Virus record (IMG/VR): IMGVR_UViG_3300044641_002836
Span: 1 to 23,052 of that record
Strand: one strand, 5' to 3'
Origin: a virus
DNA: 23,052 nucleotides
Made by a program: the position numbers and the translations under genes
Part shown: piece after piece, positions 14,146 to 21,610 of the stretch
Numbering within the stretch: position 1 is the stretch's first letter
Layout of the letters: every line of letters begins with the position of its first letter
Notes under the pieces: generated by a model
What the model was told of the DNA's origin: nothing
Databases searched by the model: none
Seen by the model: the letters and a program-made list of their open reading frames with translations, nothing else

Positions 14146-14936
14146 TGGCAGATGATACTAAGTTTTCGGAGTTAATGACCGAAACCCCTGGCGGTAGTCG
14201 ACCAGCTTTAGACTCAATAAGAGAAACAATGGCCACTGTAGGTGGCGTTGGCTTTGAAGGTGGAAGTTATGTTGCCCCTAAACAGCGTGGAAAACGTGGC
14301 AATAAAGGAAATAAAACCGCAAAAGGTACGGGATTAGCTACTGGCGGAGCTCAAAGAGACCGTCACGCTTGCTTTGGCACTAACTGTGAGCAAAAGGGTA
14401 CAAACTTAGTTTCTATTCCGCATGACGGAGGCACTCACTATGCCCCAATGTGCTATGACTGTAAAGAAACAGCAATTAAAAATGCTAAAAAGCGTGGTTT
14501 ACCTGTGCCTACAAGCACTAATATGACTGCTCAAGTAGCCGATATGTTTGATGTTCAAGATAGTGACTATGAAGAGTCAGTTCCTAATAAACTTGTTGCG
14601 TCTTCTCCAGAACGAATTAAAAGAAATCCTAGTAGGTTTAAATCTTCTTCTGGCACCGGACGCCCAGGCGTTAGTATTGTTAACGCAATAGTAGACGCTA
14701 TGGATCCGGAAAGAGTTGCAGCAACTATCCCCGTAATGGCACATAGACTTAAAAATGCTCCTGGACAATGGGAAAACCCAGACGGTCCTGATTATAAATT
14801 AGGCCAAGCAGATCCTAAAGTAGATACAGTACCTAGACACCCGCTATCAATTAGCGAATCTCCTGCGTACGTAAATCGCGCAGTTTTTGAAGTAAAGGGT
14901 CGTAGAGGAGAGCTAGACGCCGGATTAGTTAAATGA
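14145..14936 (+). CDS. Hypothetical protein with zinc-binding cysteines
   Basis: 263 residues from GTG 14145. A disordered, basic first 75 residues (KQRGKRGNKGNKTAKG) leads into a cysteine and histidine region, RHACFGTNCEQ and HYAPMCYDCKETA (about residues 75-110), which looks like a four-Cys zinc ribbon or HNH-like treble clef without a clear HNH triad. A helical stretch VSIVNAIVDAMDPERVAATI lies near residues 175-195. The rest is Pro-rich. It is the largest of this group. ATGA overlap with the next gene. Function unknown. Confidence 0.72.
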   Translation: MADDTKFSELMTETPGGSRPALDSIRETMATVGGVGFEGGSYVAPKQRGKRGNKGNKTAKGTGLATGGAQRDRHACFGTNCEQKGTNLVSIPHDGGTHYAPMCYDCKETAIKNAKKRGLPVPTSTNMTAQVADMFDVQDSDYEESVPNKLVASSPERIKRNPSRFKSSSGTGRPGVSIVNAIVDAMDPERVAATIPVMAHRLKNAPGQWENPDGPDYKLGQADPKVDTVPRHPLSISESPAYVNRAVFEVKGRRGELDAGLVK

Positions 14937-15397
14937 AGCGCCCAGGTAGAATATATCGTTTTCCTGGGGCTGGCCCTAAAAGACAAGAACGTATGGATGC
15001 TAACCTTGCGCCCACAGATCCAGGGTTCGTAAGAAGACACCCAAAGCTTTCTGATCAACCTAAAAAAATAAAAGTAAAAAGATCTCCTGTAGATAGGTCA
15101 ACAGGAATAACTCCTACCGCTTCTAGCGTTAGAGTTGCATTAAAGGACGGCCATATAACTGAACAAGAAGCAGACGAGCTAAATCCCAAACATTCTGAGC
15201 CGCCTGTCAAAAGAGGGGCTAGAAAAAAGACCCCTAAACCAAGTGGTATAGAGGTTACCGAAGAGGTTAGAAATGGGCGTACATATAAAGTTACTAGGTT
15301 ACCCGACTACACACCTGCACAGCTAGAGGCGGTACGTAAAAAGACTAATGTGGGCATTAGGTATCGTGATAGGAAAGAAGGAAAAGCCGGAGGATAG
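14933..15397 (+). CDS. Basic hypothetical protein
   Basis: 154 residues from ATG 14933 (ATGA overlap). Rich in Lys, Arg and Pro; a helical segment ASSVRVALKDGHITEQEADE and a C-terminal TYKVTRLPDYTPAQLEAVRK segment may be small folded parts. Last of the run of basic unknowns. No catalytic motif or family recognised. A 32-base gap with a hairpin over the ribosome site follows. Confidence 0.7.
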   Translation: MKRPGRIYRFPGAGPKRQERMDANLAPTDPGFVRRHPKLSDQPKKIKVKRSPVDRSTGITPTASSVRVALKDGHITEQEADELNPKHSEPPVKRGARKKTPKPSGIEVTEEVRNGRTYKVTRLPDYTPAQLEAVRKKTNVGIRYRDRKEGKAGG

Positions 15398-15406
15398 GGT
15401 AAGATG

Positions 15407-15425
15407 TTCCTCCTATAGAGAGGAA
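15407..15425 (+). promoter_or_regulatory. Hairpin that pairs the ribosome site of the next gene
   Basis: TTCCTC (15407-15412) pairs with GAGGAA (15420-15425), which is the Shine-Dalgarno sequence of the gene starting at ATG 15430. The stem is 6 bp with a 7-base loop. The same GAGAGGAAT ribosome site recurs before 21400 without this pairing. Sequestration of the site could lower translation; this is inference from a short stem. Confidence 0.4.
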
Positions 15426-15429
15426 TATT

Positions 15430-16014
15430 ATGGGAGTACCAATTTTAGGTCAAGGCGGTCTGCCTGCTGATCAAAATGGAGAGTACGTAGAGGTCCGCGA
15501 TGAAGGGCCTAAGATTAGGCTACTCTACTGTTATAACTGTAAATCAATCGAAGAGCTGCCTGATTTTGAGGGCAACTCAGACGATGATATTTTCTTAGAG
15601 CTAGCTGTTGAAAAGCATAATAGTGCTGGAATACCTCACACAGGTTTTCTATCTCGTATCGGCGTGAAGCTCTGGGCACAAGAAAAGTTTAGAAAAGAAA
15701 TTATAAAAAATATCCGAAACCGCGTAGGTGGAGGATTAGCTGATATTGATCCAGACTACTACACTACTAAAGCTACTTTTTACGAAGATGCTATGAAGTG
15801 TTATTCGGATCATCTCCGCCCTAAAGGTGGATGCCCTGACTGGAGAGATTCAAAGAAGCGGCTTATTCCTAAGACTCATGCTGAACGTAAGGAAGCAGGA
15901 CTTCCTATGCCAGCACAGTCCGCAGGTACCGACGTATTTCTTTGTGACTTTTGTCCAGTAAAAACTCACGTAGTTACGCAACAGCGTAAAAAAACCGGAA
16001 TGTACAACGAATAG
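15430..16014 (+). CDS. Hypothetical protein with two CxxC pairs
   Basis: 194 residues from ATG 15430 after GAGAGGAAT. A CYNC pair near residues 34-37 and a CDFC pair near 173-176, plus single cysteines between (CY, GGCPDW), suggest a metal site formed by distant parts. The middle contains a helical region with SRIGVKLWAQEKFRKEIIKN and a TKATFYEDAMKCYSDHLRP segment. It looks well folded, unlike the basic genes upstream. From memory similar proteins occur in other actinophages without a known role. Confidence 0.78.
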   Translation: MGVPILGQGGLPADQNGEYVEVRDEGPKIRLLYCYNCKSIEELPDFEGNSDDDIFLELAVEKHNSAGIPHTGFLSRIGVKLWAQEKFRKEIIKNIRNRVGGGLADIDPDYYTTKATFYEDAMKCYSDHLRPKGGCPDWRDSKKRLIPKTHAERKEAGLPMPAQSAGTDVFLCDFCPVKTHVVTQQRKKTGMYNE

Positions 16015-16023
16015 GAATAAAAA

Positions 16024-16266
16024 ATGGTTGAAGAAAAAAAGACTTTTGTTATTGGATTTGCAGTACTTATAGACCTAGAAGGAAATGTATATTTAGAAAC
16101 TAACCCAGAAGCATTTTCTATGGGAGTAGAACGACCTGCAACTTTGCGAGAAGTGCGACGTTACACGTCTGAGTTATTAATGGATCTTAACGCTCAGTCT
16201 GCAGCAGAATACACTCTTGTAAAGCTAGCTTCAGCAAATCAAAAAGCTTCTGCTGAAACAGAGTAA
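16024..16266 (+). CDS. Small hypothetical protein
   Basis: 80 residues from ATG 16024. A beta-hairpin-like start (FVIGFAVLIDLEGNVYLET) is followed by the helical RPATLREVRRYTSELLMDL segment. It is compact, with no cysteines and no membrane segment. The two-part pattern appears in small conserved actinophage proteins, but I cannot assign a function. It lies three bases before the 51-codon gene. Confidence 0.75.
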   Translation: MVEEKKTFVIGFAVLIDLEGNVYLETNPEAFSMGVERPATLREVRRYTSELLMDLNAQSAAEYTLVKLASANQKASAETE

Positions 16267-16269
16267 ATC

Positions 16270-16425
16270 ATGGAGGCCTTTATAAAGGGCGTTTTGAAAC
16301 AATTCCTAGAAAGCAAACAAATCTGGTTTGTACTTAATGACCAGGGAGCCTTAATTTTTAATACTTTAGGGTTCTCTAAGTTCATTGTTAAAGAGTTAAC
16401 TGAGACATACACCTATCGAGGATGA
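16270..16425 (+). CDS. Very small hypothetical protein (51 codons)
   Basis: ATG 16270 to TGA 16423-16425 encodes 51 residues. The gene fills an otherwise empty 171-base gap and keeps the tight spacing of the neighbours (3 bases after one gene, 12 before the next). The product alternates hydrophobic and charged residues (AFIKGVLKQFLESKQIWFVL, then ALIFNTLGFSKFIV), suggesting a small alpha/beta or membrane-associated peptide. No clear Shine-Dalgarno is visible, so coupling to the previous gene is likely. No family known. Confidence 0.6.
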   Translation: MEAFIKGVLKQFLESKQIWFVLNDQGALIFNTLGFSKFIVKELTETYTYRG

Positions 16426-16437
16426 AGAATAGTACCT

Positions 16438-17355
16438 ATGGAGAGATTTTCAGAAGTAAGCCTATCCCCTAGCGATACCTCCTACTTCAGCAAGCCTGAA
16501 ACAGAGCTTGACCCTAGATTATTTATAGGTACTCATCTTCGTCCTTGGGTGCGTAATGGAATACAGAGACTTCTTTACGAGCACCTAAAAGTGCGATACA
16601 TGAATGCAGAGTCTTGGACTACGGTCTGGTTAGCTGGATCCGGCGTATCTTATCAGTGGTCTGCAACACGAGACCCTGCAGATTTAGATTGTTTAGTGGG
16701 CGTTGATTACACAACCTTTAGAAAATACAACAATGACTATCTAGGCTTGTCTAACGATGAGATCGCTCATATGTTTAATAAAGACTTTAATACTGATTTA
16801 ATGCCTAACACCAGAAATTGGGAAGGGTATGAACTCACGTACTATGTCAATCCTCAGTCTGATATACGAGACATCAACCCATATGCCGCGTATAACTTAA
16901 CCTCAGACTCTTGGACAGTAGAGCCTAACCGTAATCCTAGATCTAAACCTGACCCAAGAGCTTGGGAAAACAAAGCAGAAAAAGATTATGAAACAGCTCT
17001 CGAATTAGTTAATAGGTATGCTCAAGCTTTAAACGAAGTTCAAGCTACCACTAATCCAGCGTATAGATTAAACGCTCAAAGACGTTTAGAGGATGTTGTA
17101 GATCAAGCCGTTGCGTTCTATAACAGTATTCATGAGGGTAGAAAAGTTGCCTTTAGCAGTATAGGTTCTGGCTACGAAGACTTTAATAATTATCGCTGGC
17201 AAGCTGGAAAGCAATCTGGCGCAATACACGCGTTGAAAGCAATAAAAGATTACAGAGACAGCGCAAAAGAAGAAAAAGAATTAGAAACCTACGGAATGGT
17301 TTTACCTGACACGGAAACCTTGATTAGGAGAGCCGCTACACATCGGAGACCATAA
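16438..17355 (+). CDS. Nucleotidyltransferase-like protein
   Basis: 305 residues from ATG 16438. The Pol-beta-type signature is visible: WLAGSGVSYQW (G67-S68) followed by DPADLDCLVGVDY with D82 and D84, and D90 nearby. This is the hG[GS]x(n)DxD pattern of nucleotidyltransferases. A third carboxylate cannot be placed by eye. The C-terminal half is helical with an ALNEVQATTNPAYRL region. It begins a tightly packed cassette: the HAD-like gene starts at the base after its stop. It may transfer a nucleotide to a protein, RNA or small molecule; the substrate is unknown. Confidence 0.7.
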   Translation: MERFSEVSLSPSDTSYFSKPETELDPRLFIGTHLRPWVRNGIQRLLYEHLKVRYMNAESWTTVWLAGSGVSYQWSATRDPADLDCLVGVDYTTFRKYNNDYLGLSNDEIAHMFNKDFNTDLMPNTRNWEGYELTYYVNPQSDIRDINPYAAYNLTSDSWTVEPNRNPRSKPDPRAWENKAEKDYETALELVNRYAQALNEVQATTNPAYRLNAQRRLEDVVDQAVAFYNSIHEGRKVAFSSIGSGYEDFNNYRWQAGKQSGAIHALKAIKDYRDSAKEEKELETYGMVLPDTETLIRRAATHRRP

Positions 17356-17820
17356 ATGGCAACAGCACTTATTTCACTAGACGGCGTACTTAGAACAGAA
17401 ACTGGCGACCCAATACACGCTGGAATAAAGCTATTTCGCGTAATGAACGAGCACTATCGCGTTGTTCTAGCTACTGATGGGACAATTGAAGAAGCCGAGC
17501 ATTGGTGCAGAGCTAATTTAATCTTAGGTTACGCAGATTTGTATGACAATAGGTTAGCTTTTGAGGGGCAAGATTTACGTATGCGCCATTTAGCTTACGC
17601 TAGATCTCAAGGTGAGGTTGAACTATTTATAGACTGTGATGTAGATAGGTCTGCAGCAGCCATGAATGCTGGAGTACCTACTATGTTATTCTTATCCCCT
17701 ACGTTTGTTCGTAGAAAGCGCCCTGTTCGCCCGTGGGAAGAGCTTAAAGAAGAAGTAAAAGCTCAAAGAGAATTGAGTATTCAAATGATGACCGACAGCG
17801 CTTTAAGAAGGTGGGAATGA
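17356..17820 (+). CDS. HAD-like protein with altered motif I
   Basis: 154 residues. A HAD fold is suggested by motif I (LISLDGVL, residues 5-12), motif II-like VVLATDG (T40) and motif IV (LFIDCDVDRSAAAMNAGVPT; D93, D95, D97). In motif I the position of the nucleophilic Asp is Ser7, while the second Asp (D9) is kept, so ordinary phosphatase chemistry is unlikely. It may act as a binding or regulatory subunit, or use another mechanism. It touches the gene before it and overlaps the gene after it by 4 bases. Confidence 0.72.
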   Translation: MATALISLDGVLRTETGDPIHAGIKLFRVMNEHYRVVLATDGTIEEAEHWCRANLILGYADLYDNRLAFEGQDLRMRHLAYARSQGEVELFIDCDVDRSAAAMNAGVPTMLFLSPTFVRRKRPVRPWEELKEEVKAQRELSIQMMTDSALRRWE

Positions 17821-19304
17821 TGGATCTAGTATTTCTAGGTGGAGAAGTCCCATCACACCGTAAGCTTTTGATCGATGCTGGAGTCAAGCACATTGGAATT
17901 AACTATTGGCGCCTGGTAAAGCGAGGCCTACCAAAGACCAAAGAATACCTTTTGTCTGAAAAGTACCCAGATGATGTACGTATCTACGTAGATGGGGGCG
18001 GATATCAGGTTAATAAAGAGTCTCTATCTGTGGGAGAACTCGAAGAATACGCGGGAGAGTATCAAGATTGGGTAGTTACGAATGAAGATAAAATCTTTAT
18101 GGCTACAGAAATCGATGCCAGAGCCCTTGGACCAGCTTGGATCAATGAGCAACGAAAATCTTTTTGGGAAGACTTTGGAACTGACCGATTTATGGCAGTT
18201 TGGAATAGTGCCTTAGGACATCCAGCCTTAATGAGCCTGTCTCAAGGATACGAGCATGTGGCTATCCTTGGAGAAACTTTAGATACCGATTTAACGCTCT
18301 CAGCACGCACACGAGCATTGAAGTCACAGTTTGACACTTCCTTCCACGGATTAGCTTGTGCTAACCCTGCAAATCTGCGACAGGTGCCTCTGAGCACCGC
18401 TAGCACCCTATCCTGGCTCTCGCCTATGATGCGTGGAGAAACCATAGTCTGGAACGGCTCTCGCCTGGTTAGATATCAAAAGAAGATGAAAGATCAAGCC
18501 CGACCAAGATACAAAGCTATCATCGAGAAGGCCGGATTAGATTTTGATTTGATTATGGAAGACGATAGCAAGGAAGTTACTAAATTAGCGATTTGGTCAT
18601 ACCTACAGCTAGAGGCATCTTTAAATAAGAATATGGTCCCACTATTATCTGATAACAGTGTGTACAAGGACGACCCAGGTTCTGCGGAAACAGGGGGTGC
18701 GGAACCTGATAATAGACCCCTAGAAGTGCGGAAAGATTCTGCCGTAATTAGGGGAAGAACCCCTGAAGAAATGCGTACTTTACCAGTATTTTCTGTAAGT
18801 ACAAAATCAATAATTGAAAGAGATTCTTCTGGAAGAGACGTTATACAAGAAGCGCCAGTCTTATCTACAAGCGGTGTTTCGCTTCGTCAATGTAACACAT
18901 GTTTCGTTGCCGCAAATTGTCCTGCAATGAAACCTGATGCAGCTTGCGCTTTTAACCTTCCACTTGAGGTTAAGACTAAAGAACAATTAAAGGCTCTTTT
19001 AAACGCAGTTATTGAGATGCAGGGCTCTAGAGTCGCTTTTGCACGATTTGCGGAAGAGTTAAATGGTGGTTACCCTGACCCAAATACCGGACAGGAGATA
19101 GACAGATTGTTTAAAATCATCAAGCAATTAAAAGAACTTGAAGAAAATAAAGAGTTTGTTCGAATGACTGTAGAGCGTCAAACCTCTGGTGGTGTAATGT
19201 CAGCTTTGTTCGGAGATCGTGCTAGTACCTTAAAACAGCTACCAAATGATGGGCTTTCTGAGGAAGATACCACTAGAATACTCTCTGATAATCTAGAAAA
19301 TTAA
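17817..19304 (+). CDS. tRNA-guanine transglycosylase/DpdA-like barrel with C-terminal Cys cluster
   Basis: 495 residues from ATG 17817 (ATGA overlap; ATG 17820 is also possible). The N-terminal ~220 residues resemble a TGT TIM barrel: YVDGGGYQV (59-65) matches the TGT TDSGGYQV base-binding motif, and TEIDA (97-101), YEHVAILGE and FHGLACANP (176-184) fall in the expected order. The usual second Asp (TGT D280) is not obvious; the matching area reads STASTLSWLSP. After a polar linker (about 270-350) comes C359-x2-C362-x5-C368-x8-C377, a likely metal or Fe-S site, then a helical tail. DpdA enzymes put 7-deazaguanine bases into phage DNA. The assignment is by motif only. Confidence 0.6.
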   Translation: MMDLVFLGGEVPSHRKLLIDAGVKHIGINYWRLVKRGLPKTKEYLLSEKYPDDVRIYVDGGGYQVNKESLSVGELEEYAGEYQDWVVTNEDKIFMATEIDARALGPAWINEQRKSFWEDFGTDRFMAVWNSALGHPALMSLSQGYEHVAILGETLDTDLTLSARTRALKSQFDTSFHGLACANPANLRQVPLSTASTLSWLSPMMRGETIVWNGSRLVRYQKKMKDQARPRYKAIIEKAGLDFDLIMEDDSKEVTKLAIWSYLQLEASLNKNMVPLLSDNSVYKDDPGSAETGGAEPDNRPLEVRKDSAVIRGRTPEEMRTLPVFSVSTKSIIERDSSGRDVIQEAPVLSTSGVSLRQCNTCFVAANCPAMKPDAACAFNLPLEVKTKEQLKALLNAVIEMQGSRVAFARFAEELNGGYPDPNTGQEIDRLFKIIKQLKELEENKEFVRMTVERQTSGGVMSALFGDRASTLKQLPNDGLSEEDTTRILSDNLEN

Positions 19305-19307
19305 CCT

Positions 19308-19330
19308 GCGCTGTTATCTGATAACAGTGC
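19308..19330 (+). promoter_or_regulatory. Palindrome upstream of the ribonucleotide reductase gene
   Basis: CTGTTATCTGATAACAG (19311-19327) is a perfect 17-bp palindrome around a central T, extended by GCG/TGC to a 9-bp stem with a 5-base loop in RNA. It lies 3 bases after the preceding stop and 25 bases before the reductase GTG. The core TTATCTGATAACAGTG (19314-19329) occurs a second time inside the preceding gene (18645-18660). It could be an operator or a processing hairpin. No ribozyme or B12 riboswitch structure was recognised. Confidence 0.55.
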
Positions 19331-19354
19331 TATTACCCTTTGATTGGAGTCTGT

Positions 19355-21373
19355 GTGTTTTCGTTTCATTTAAGTGAAGATTTTGTCGCCTCGTATAAGG
19401 ATAAGAAAGTACCTTGGGGGTACACAGATGCCGGAGGAAACTCGGTAGGCGAAATTACTTTTATGAGAACTTACTCACGATTAAAAGAGGATGGCACTAA
19501 AGAAACTTGGGTAGATGTTTGCCAGCGAGTAATCGAGGGCATGTATTCTATTCAGAAGGATCACTGTAAAACTAATCGACTTCCCTGGAATGGTCAGCAA
19601 GCCCAGGCTTCAGCTCAAGAAGCTTTTGACCGTATGTTCAATCTTAAGTGGACTCCGCCAGGCCGAGGACTTTGGATGATGGGAACTCCTTTCGTAATGG
19701 AAGGCAAGAACTCAGCCGCTCTACAGAACTGTGCTTTTGTAAGCACCTCAGATATGAGCAAGAACGACCCATCCACACCGTTTACATTTTTGATGGAAGC
19801 GTCAATGCTAGGTGTCGGGGTAGGGTTTGATACCAAGGGTGTCAATAAAGAATTCACAATTTATAAGCCAGAAGGTGAGCAAGCATATGTCGTCCCAGAT
19901 ACCAGAGAAGGGTGGGTTGAGTCAGTCTCCCTTGTCATCAATGCCTACTTACGACCAGATTCGAAGACTCCAGTATTTGATTACAAAGAGATCCGTCCAG
20001 CAGGTACGCCAATCAAAACGTTCGGCGGAACCGCAGCTGGATCCGAACCACTTGAGAGACTCCACACGGCCCTTACAAATCTCTTTAAGGGACGAGCCGG
20101 AGAGAAAATAAGTACAAAGGACATAGTAGATATCGCAAACCTTATTGGCGTATGCGTAGTATCTGGAAACGTCCGCCGCTCAGCAGAACTTGCCTTGGGC
20201 CAACCTGACGATAAAGACTTTGTAGACTTAAAGAATTCATCAGTATTCCCTGAAAGAAACTCCTATGACCCAGATAAGCCGGGTTGGGGATGGATGTCAA
20301 ATAACTCTTTAGAGGCAACCGTAGGTATGGATTACAGCCCATTCGTAGAGGCTATTGCCCTAAACGGTGAGCCTGGATTTATCTGGTTAGATGTTTCAAG
20401 GAAGTACGGCCGTCTGGTCGATCCGGAGAATAATAAAGATTACCGAGCTGCAGGGTACAACCCATGTGCGGAGCAGACTTTGGAGTCTTACGAATGTTGT
20501 ACTCTCGTTGAGACCTATATCAACCGCCATACAGACATTAAAGACTATATGCGTACACTCAAATTTGCCTATCTCTACGCAAAGACAGTCACACTCATCC
20601 CTACTCACTGGCCAAACACTAACGCAATCATGCAGCGTAACCGCCGTATCGGTTGTTCAGCCTCTGGATTAGCAGCCTTTGCTGATACTCAGGGATTGCC
20701 TAAGTTACGTGAGTGGTTAGACACTGGCTACGCTGAAGTCCAGAAGTGGGACAAGATGTACTCAGAATGGCTATGTATCAGAGAGTCAATCAAAACTACA
20801 AGTATTAAGCCTTCCGGCACTGTGTCAATCCTGGCAGGAGAAACTCCTGGAGTTCACTGGCCTATCGGTGGTCAATACATCCTACGCTCAATTAGATTCG
20901 CTAAGTCTGACCCAATGTTAAAACTCTTTACAAAGGCAAAGTACCTAGTCGAGGACTCTGTCACGGATCCAAACAACACTTCAGTCGTTTACATCCCAAT
21001 TAAATCGGTTCCGGTACGCCCAGAGCAATCTGTATCTATTTTTGAGAAGGCTAACTTGGCAGCTTTAGCCCAAGCATACTGGGCGGATAATTCAGTCTCA
21101 GTTACTCTTTCGTTTAATACCGATACGGAGTCACAGCATATAGGTACGATCCTACACATGTACGAAGGACGTCTGAAGACCGTCTCATTCTTACCAAAGG
21201 GTAACGACGTATATCCTCAGCAACCATACACTGAAATTAGCGAAGCAGAGTATAATAATTACGTCGGTAAACTTAAGCCAATAGACCTATCGCCTATCTA
21301 CAACGGAAATGCTTTAGATGCTGTTGGTGAGGAATACTGTACAACTGATATATGTGAAATCAAGTTTGCTTAA
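19355..21373 (+). CDS. nrdJ: Adenosylcobalamin-dependent ribonucleoside-triphosphate reductase (class II, monomeric)
   Basis: 672 residues from GTG 19355, chosen because GGAG (19346-19349) sits five bases before it; an in-frame TTG at 19340 precedes that site. Catalytic residues of the Lactobacillus RTPR family are present: C126 (LQNC) and C382 as the redox pair, C371 and E373 in NPCAEQ as radical site, and the C-terminal CTTDIC pair (C662, C667) that passes electrons in. It reduces ribonucleotides (NTPs in this family) to deoxy forms using vitamin B12, without oxygen demand or a second subunit. Thioredoxin at 11688 is a candidate reductant. Codons ending in C seem more frequent than in nearby genes. 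Confidence 0.95.
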   Translation: MFSFHLSEDFVASYKDKKVPWGYTDAGGNSVGEITFMRTYSRLKEDGTKETWVDVCQRVIEGMYSIQKDHCKTNRLPWNGQQAQASAQEAFDRMFNLKWTPPGRGLWMMGTPFVMEGKNSAALQNCAFVSTSDMSKNDPSTPFTFLMEASMLGVGVGFDTKGVNKEFTIYKPEGEQAYVVPDTREGWVESVSLVINAYLRPDSKTPVFDYKEIRPAGTPIKTFGGTAAGSEPLERLHTALTNLFKGRAGEKISTKDIVDIANLIGVCVVSGNVRRSAELALGQPDDKDFVDLKNSSVFPERNSYDPDKPGWGWMSNNSLEATVGMDYSPFVEAIALNGEPGFIWLDVSRKYGRLVDPENNKDYRAAGYNPCAEQTLESYECCTLVETYINRHTDIKDYMRTLKFAYLYAKTVTLIPTHWPNTNAIMQRNRRIGCSASGLAAFADTQGLPKLREWLDTGYAEVQKWDKMYSEWLCIRESIKTTSIKPSGTVSILAGETPGVHWPIGGQYILRSIRFAKSDPMLKLFTKAKYLVEDSVTDPNNTSVVYIPIKSVPVRPEQSVSIFEKANLAALAQAYWADNSVSVTLSFNTDTESQHIGTILHMYEGRLKTVSFLPKGNDVYPQQPYTEISEAEYNNYVGKLKPIDLSPIYNGNALDAVGEEYCTTDICEIKFA

Positions 21374-21399
21374 AAATTAACCTAAAGAGAGGAATACAT

Positions 21400-21579
21400 A
21401 TGACAGAAGAGAAGTTCGTAGAAGAAGATATAGACGATATTGAGGACGCTATATTGGAAGAGTTAGACGATGAAGATTTTGAAGAATTGGAAGACTATTT
21501 GCTAGAAGACGAGGACATAGATGACGGTATGGGGGATACCCCCTGCGACTGTGATGGTCAAGACTGCGACTGCATCTAA
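21400..21579 (+). CDS. Very acidic small protein with Cys-Asp tail (59 codons)
   Basis: ATG 21400 to TAA 21577-21579, with AGAGAGGAAT upstream, encodes 59 residues. Thirty are Asp or Glu, only one is Lys and none is Arg. Residues 1-45 look like acidic helices (DIEDAILEELDDEDFEELED); the end CDCDGQDCDC holds four cysteines (C49, C51, C56, C58) that could bind metal or form disulfides. It is the last gene before the terminator and follows the reductase by 26 bases. Strong acidity suggests a DNA mimic; the Cys tail suggests redox or metal use. Both are inference. Confidence 0.75.
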   Translation: MTEEKFVEEDIDDIEDAILEELDDEDFEELEDYLLEDEDIDDGMGDTPCDCDGQDCDCI

Positions 21580-21610
21580 TCACACGTCACCGGTCCCGGT
21601 CCCAACACAA

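Noticed and set aside
19340-19354. TTG start for the ribonucleotide reductase at 19340
   Set aside because: The GGAG ribosome site lies inside those codons; GTG 19355 is correctly spaced and gives the usual family N-terminus.
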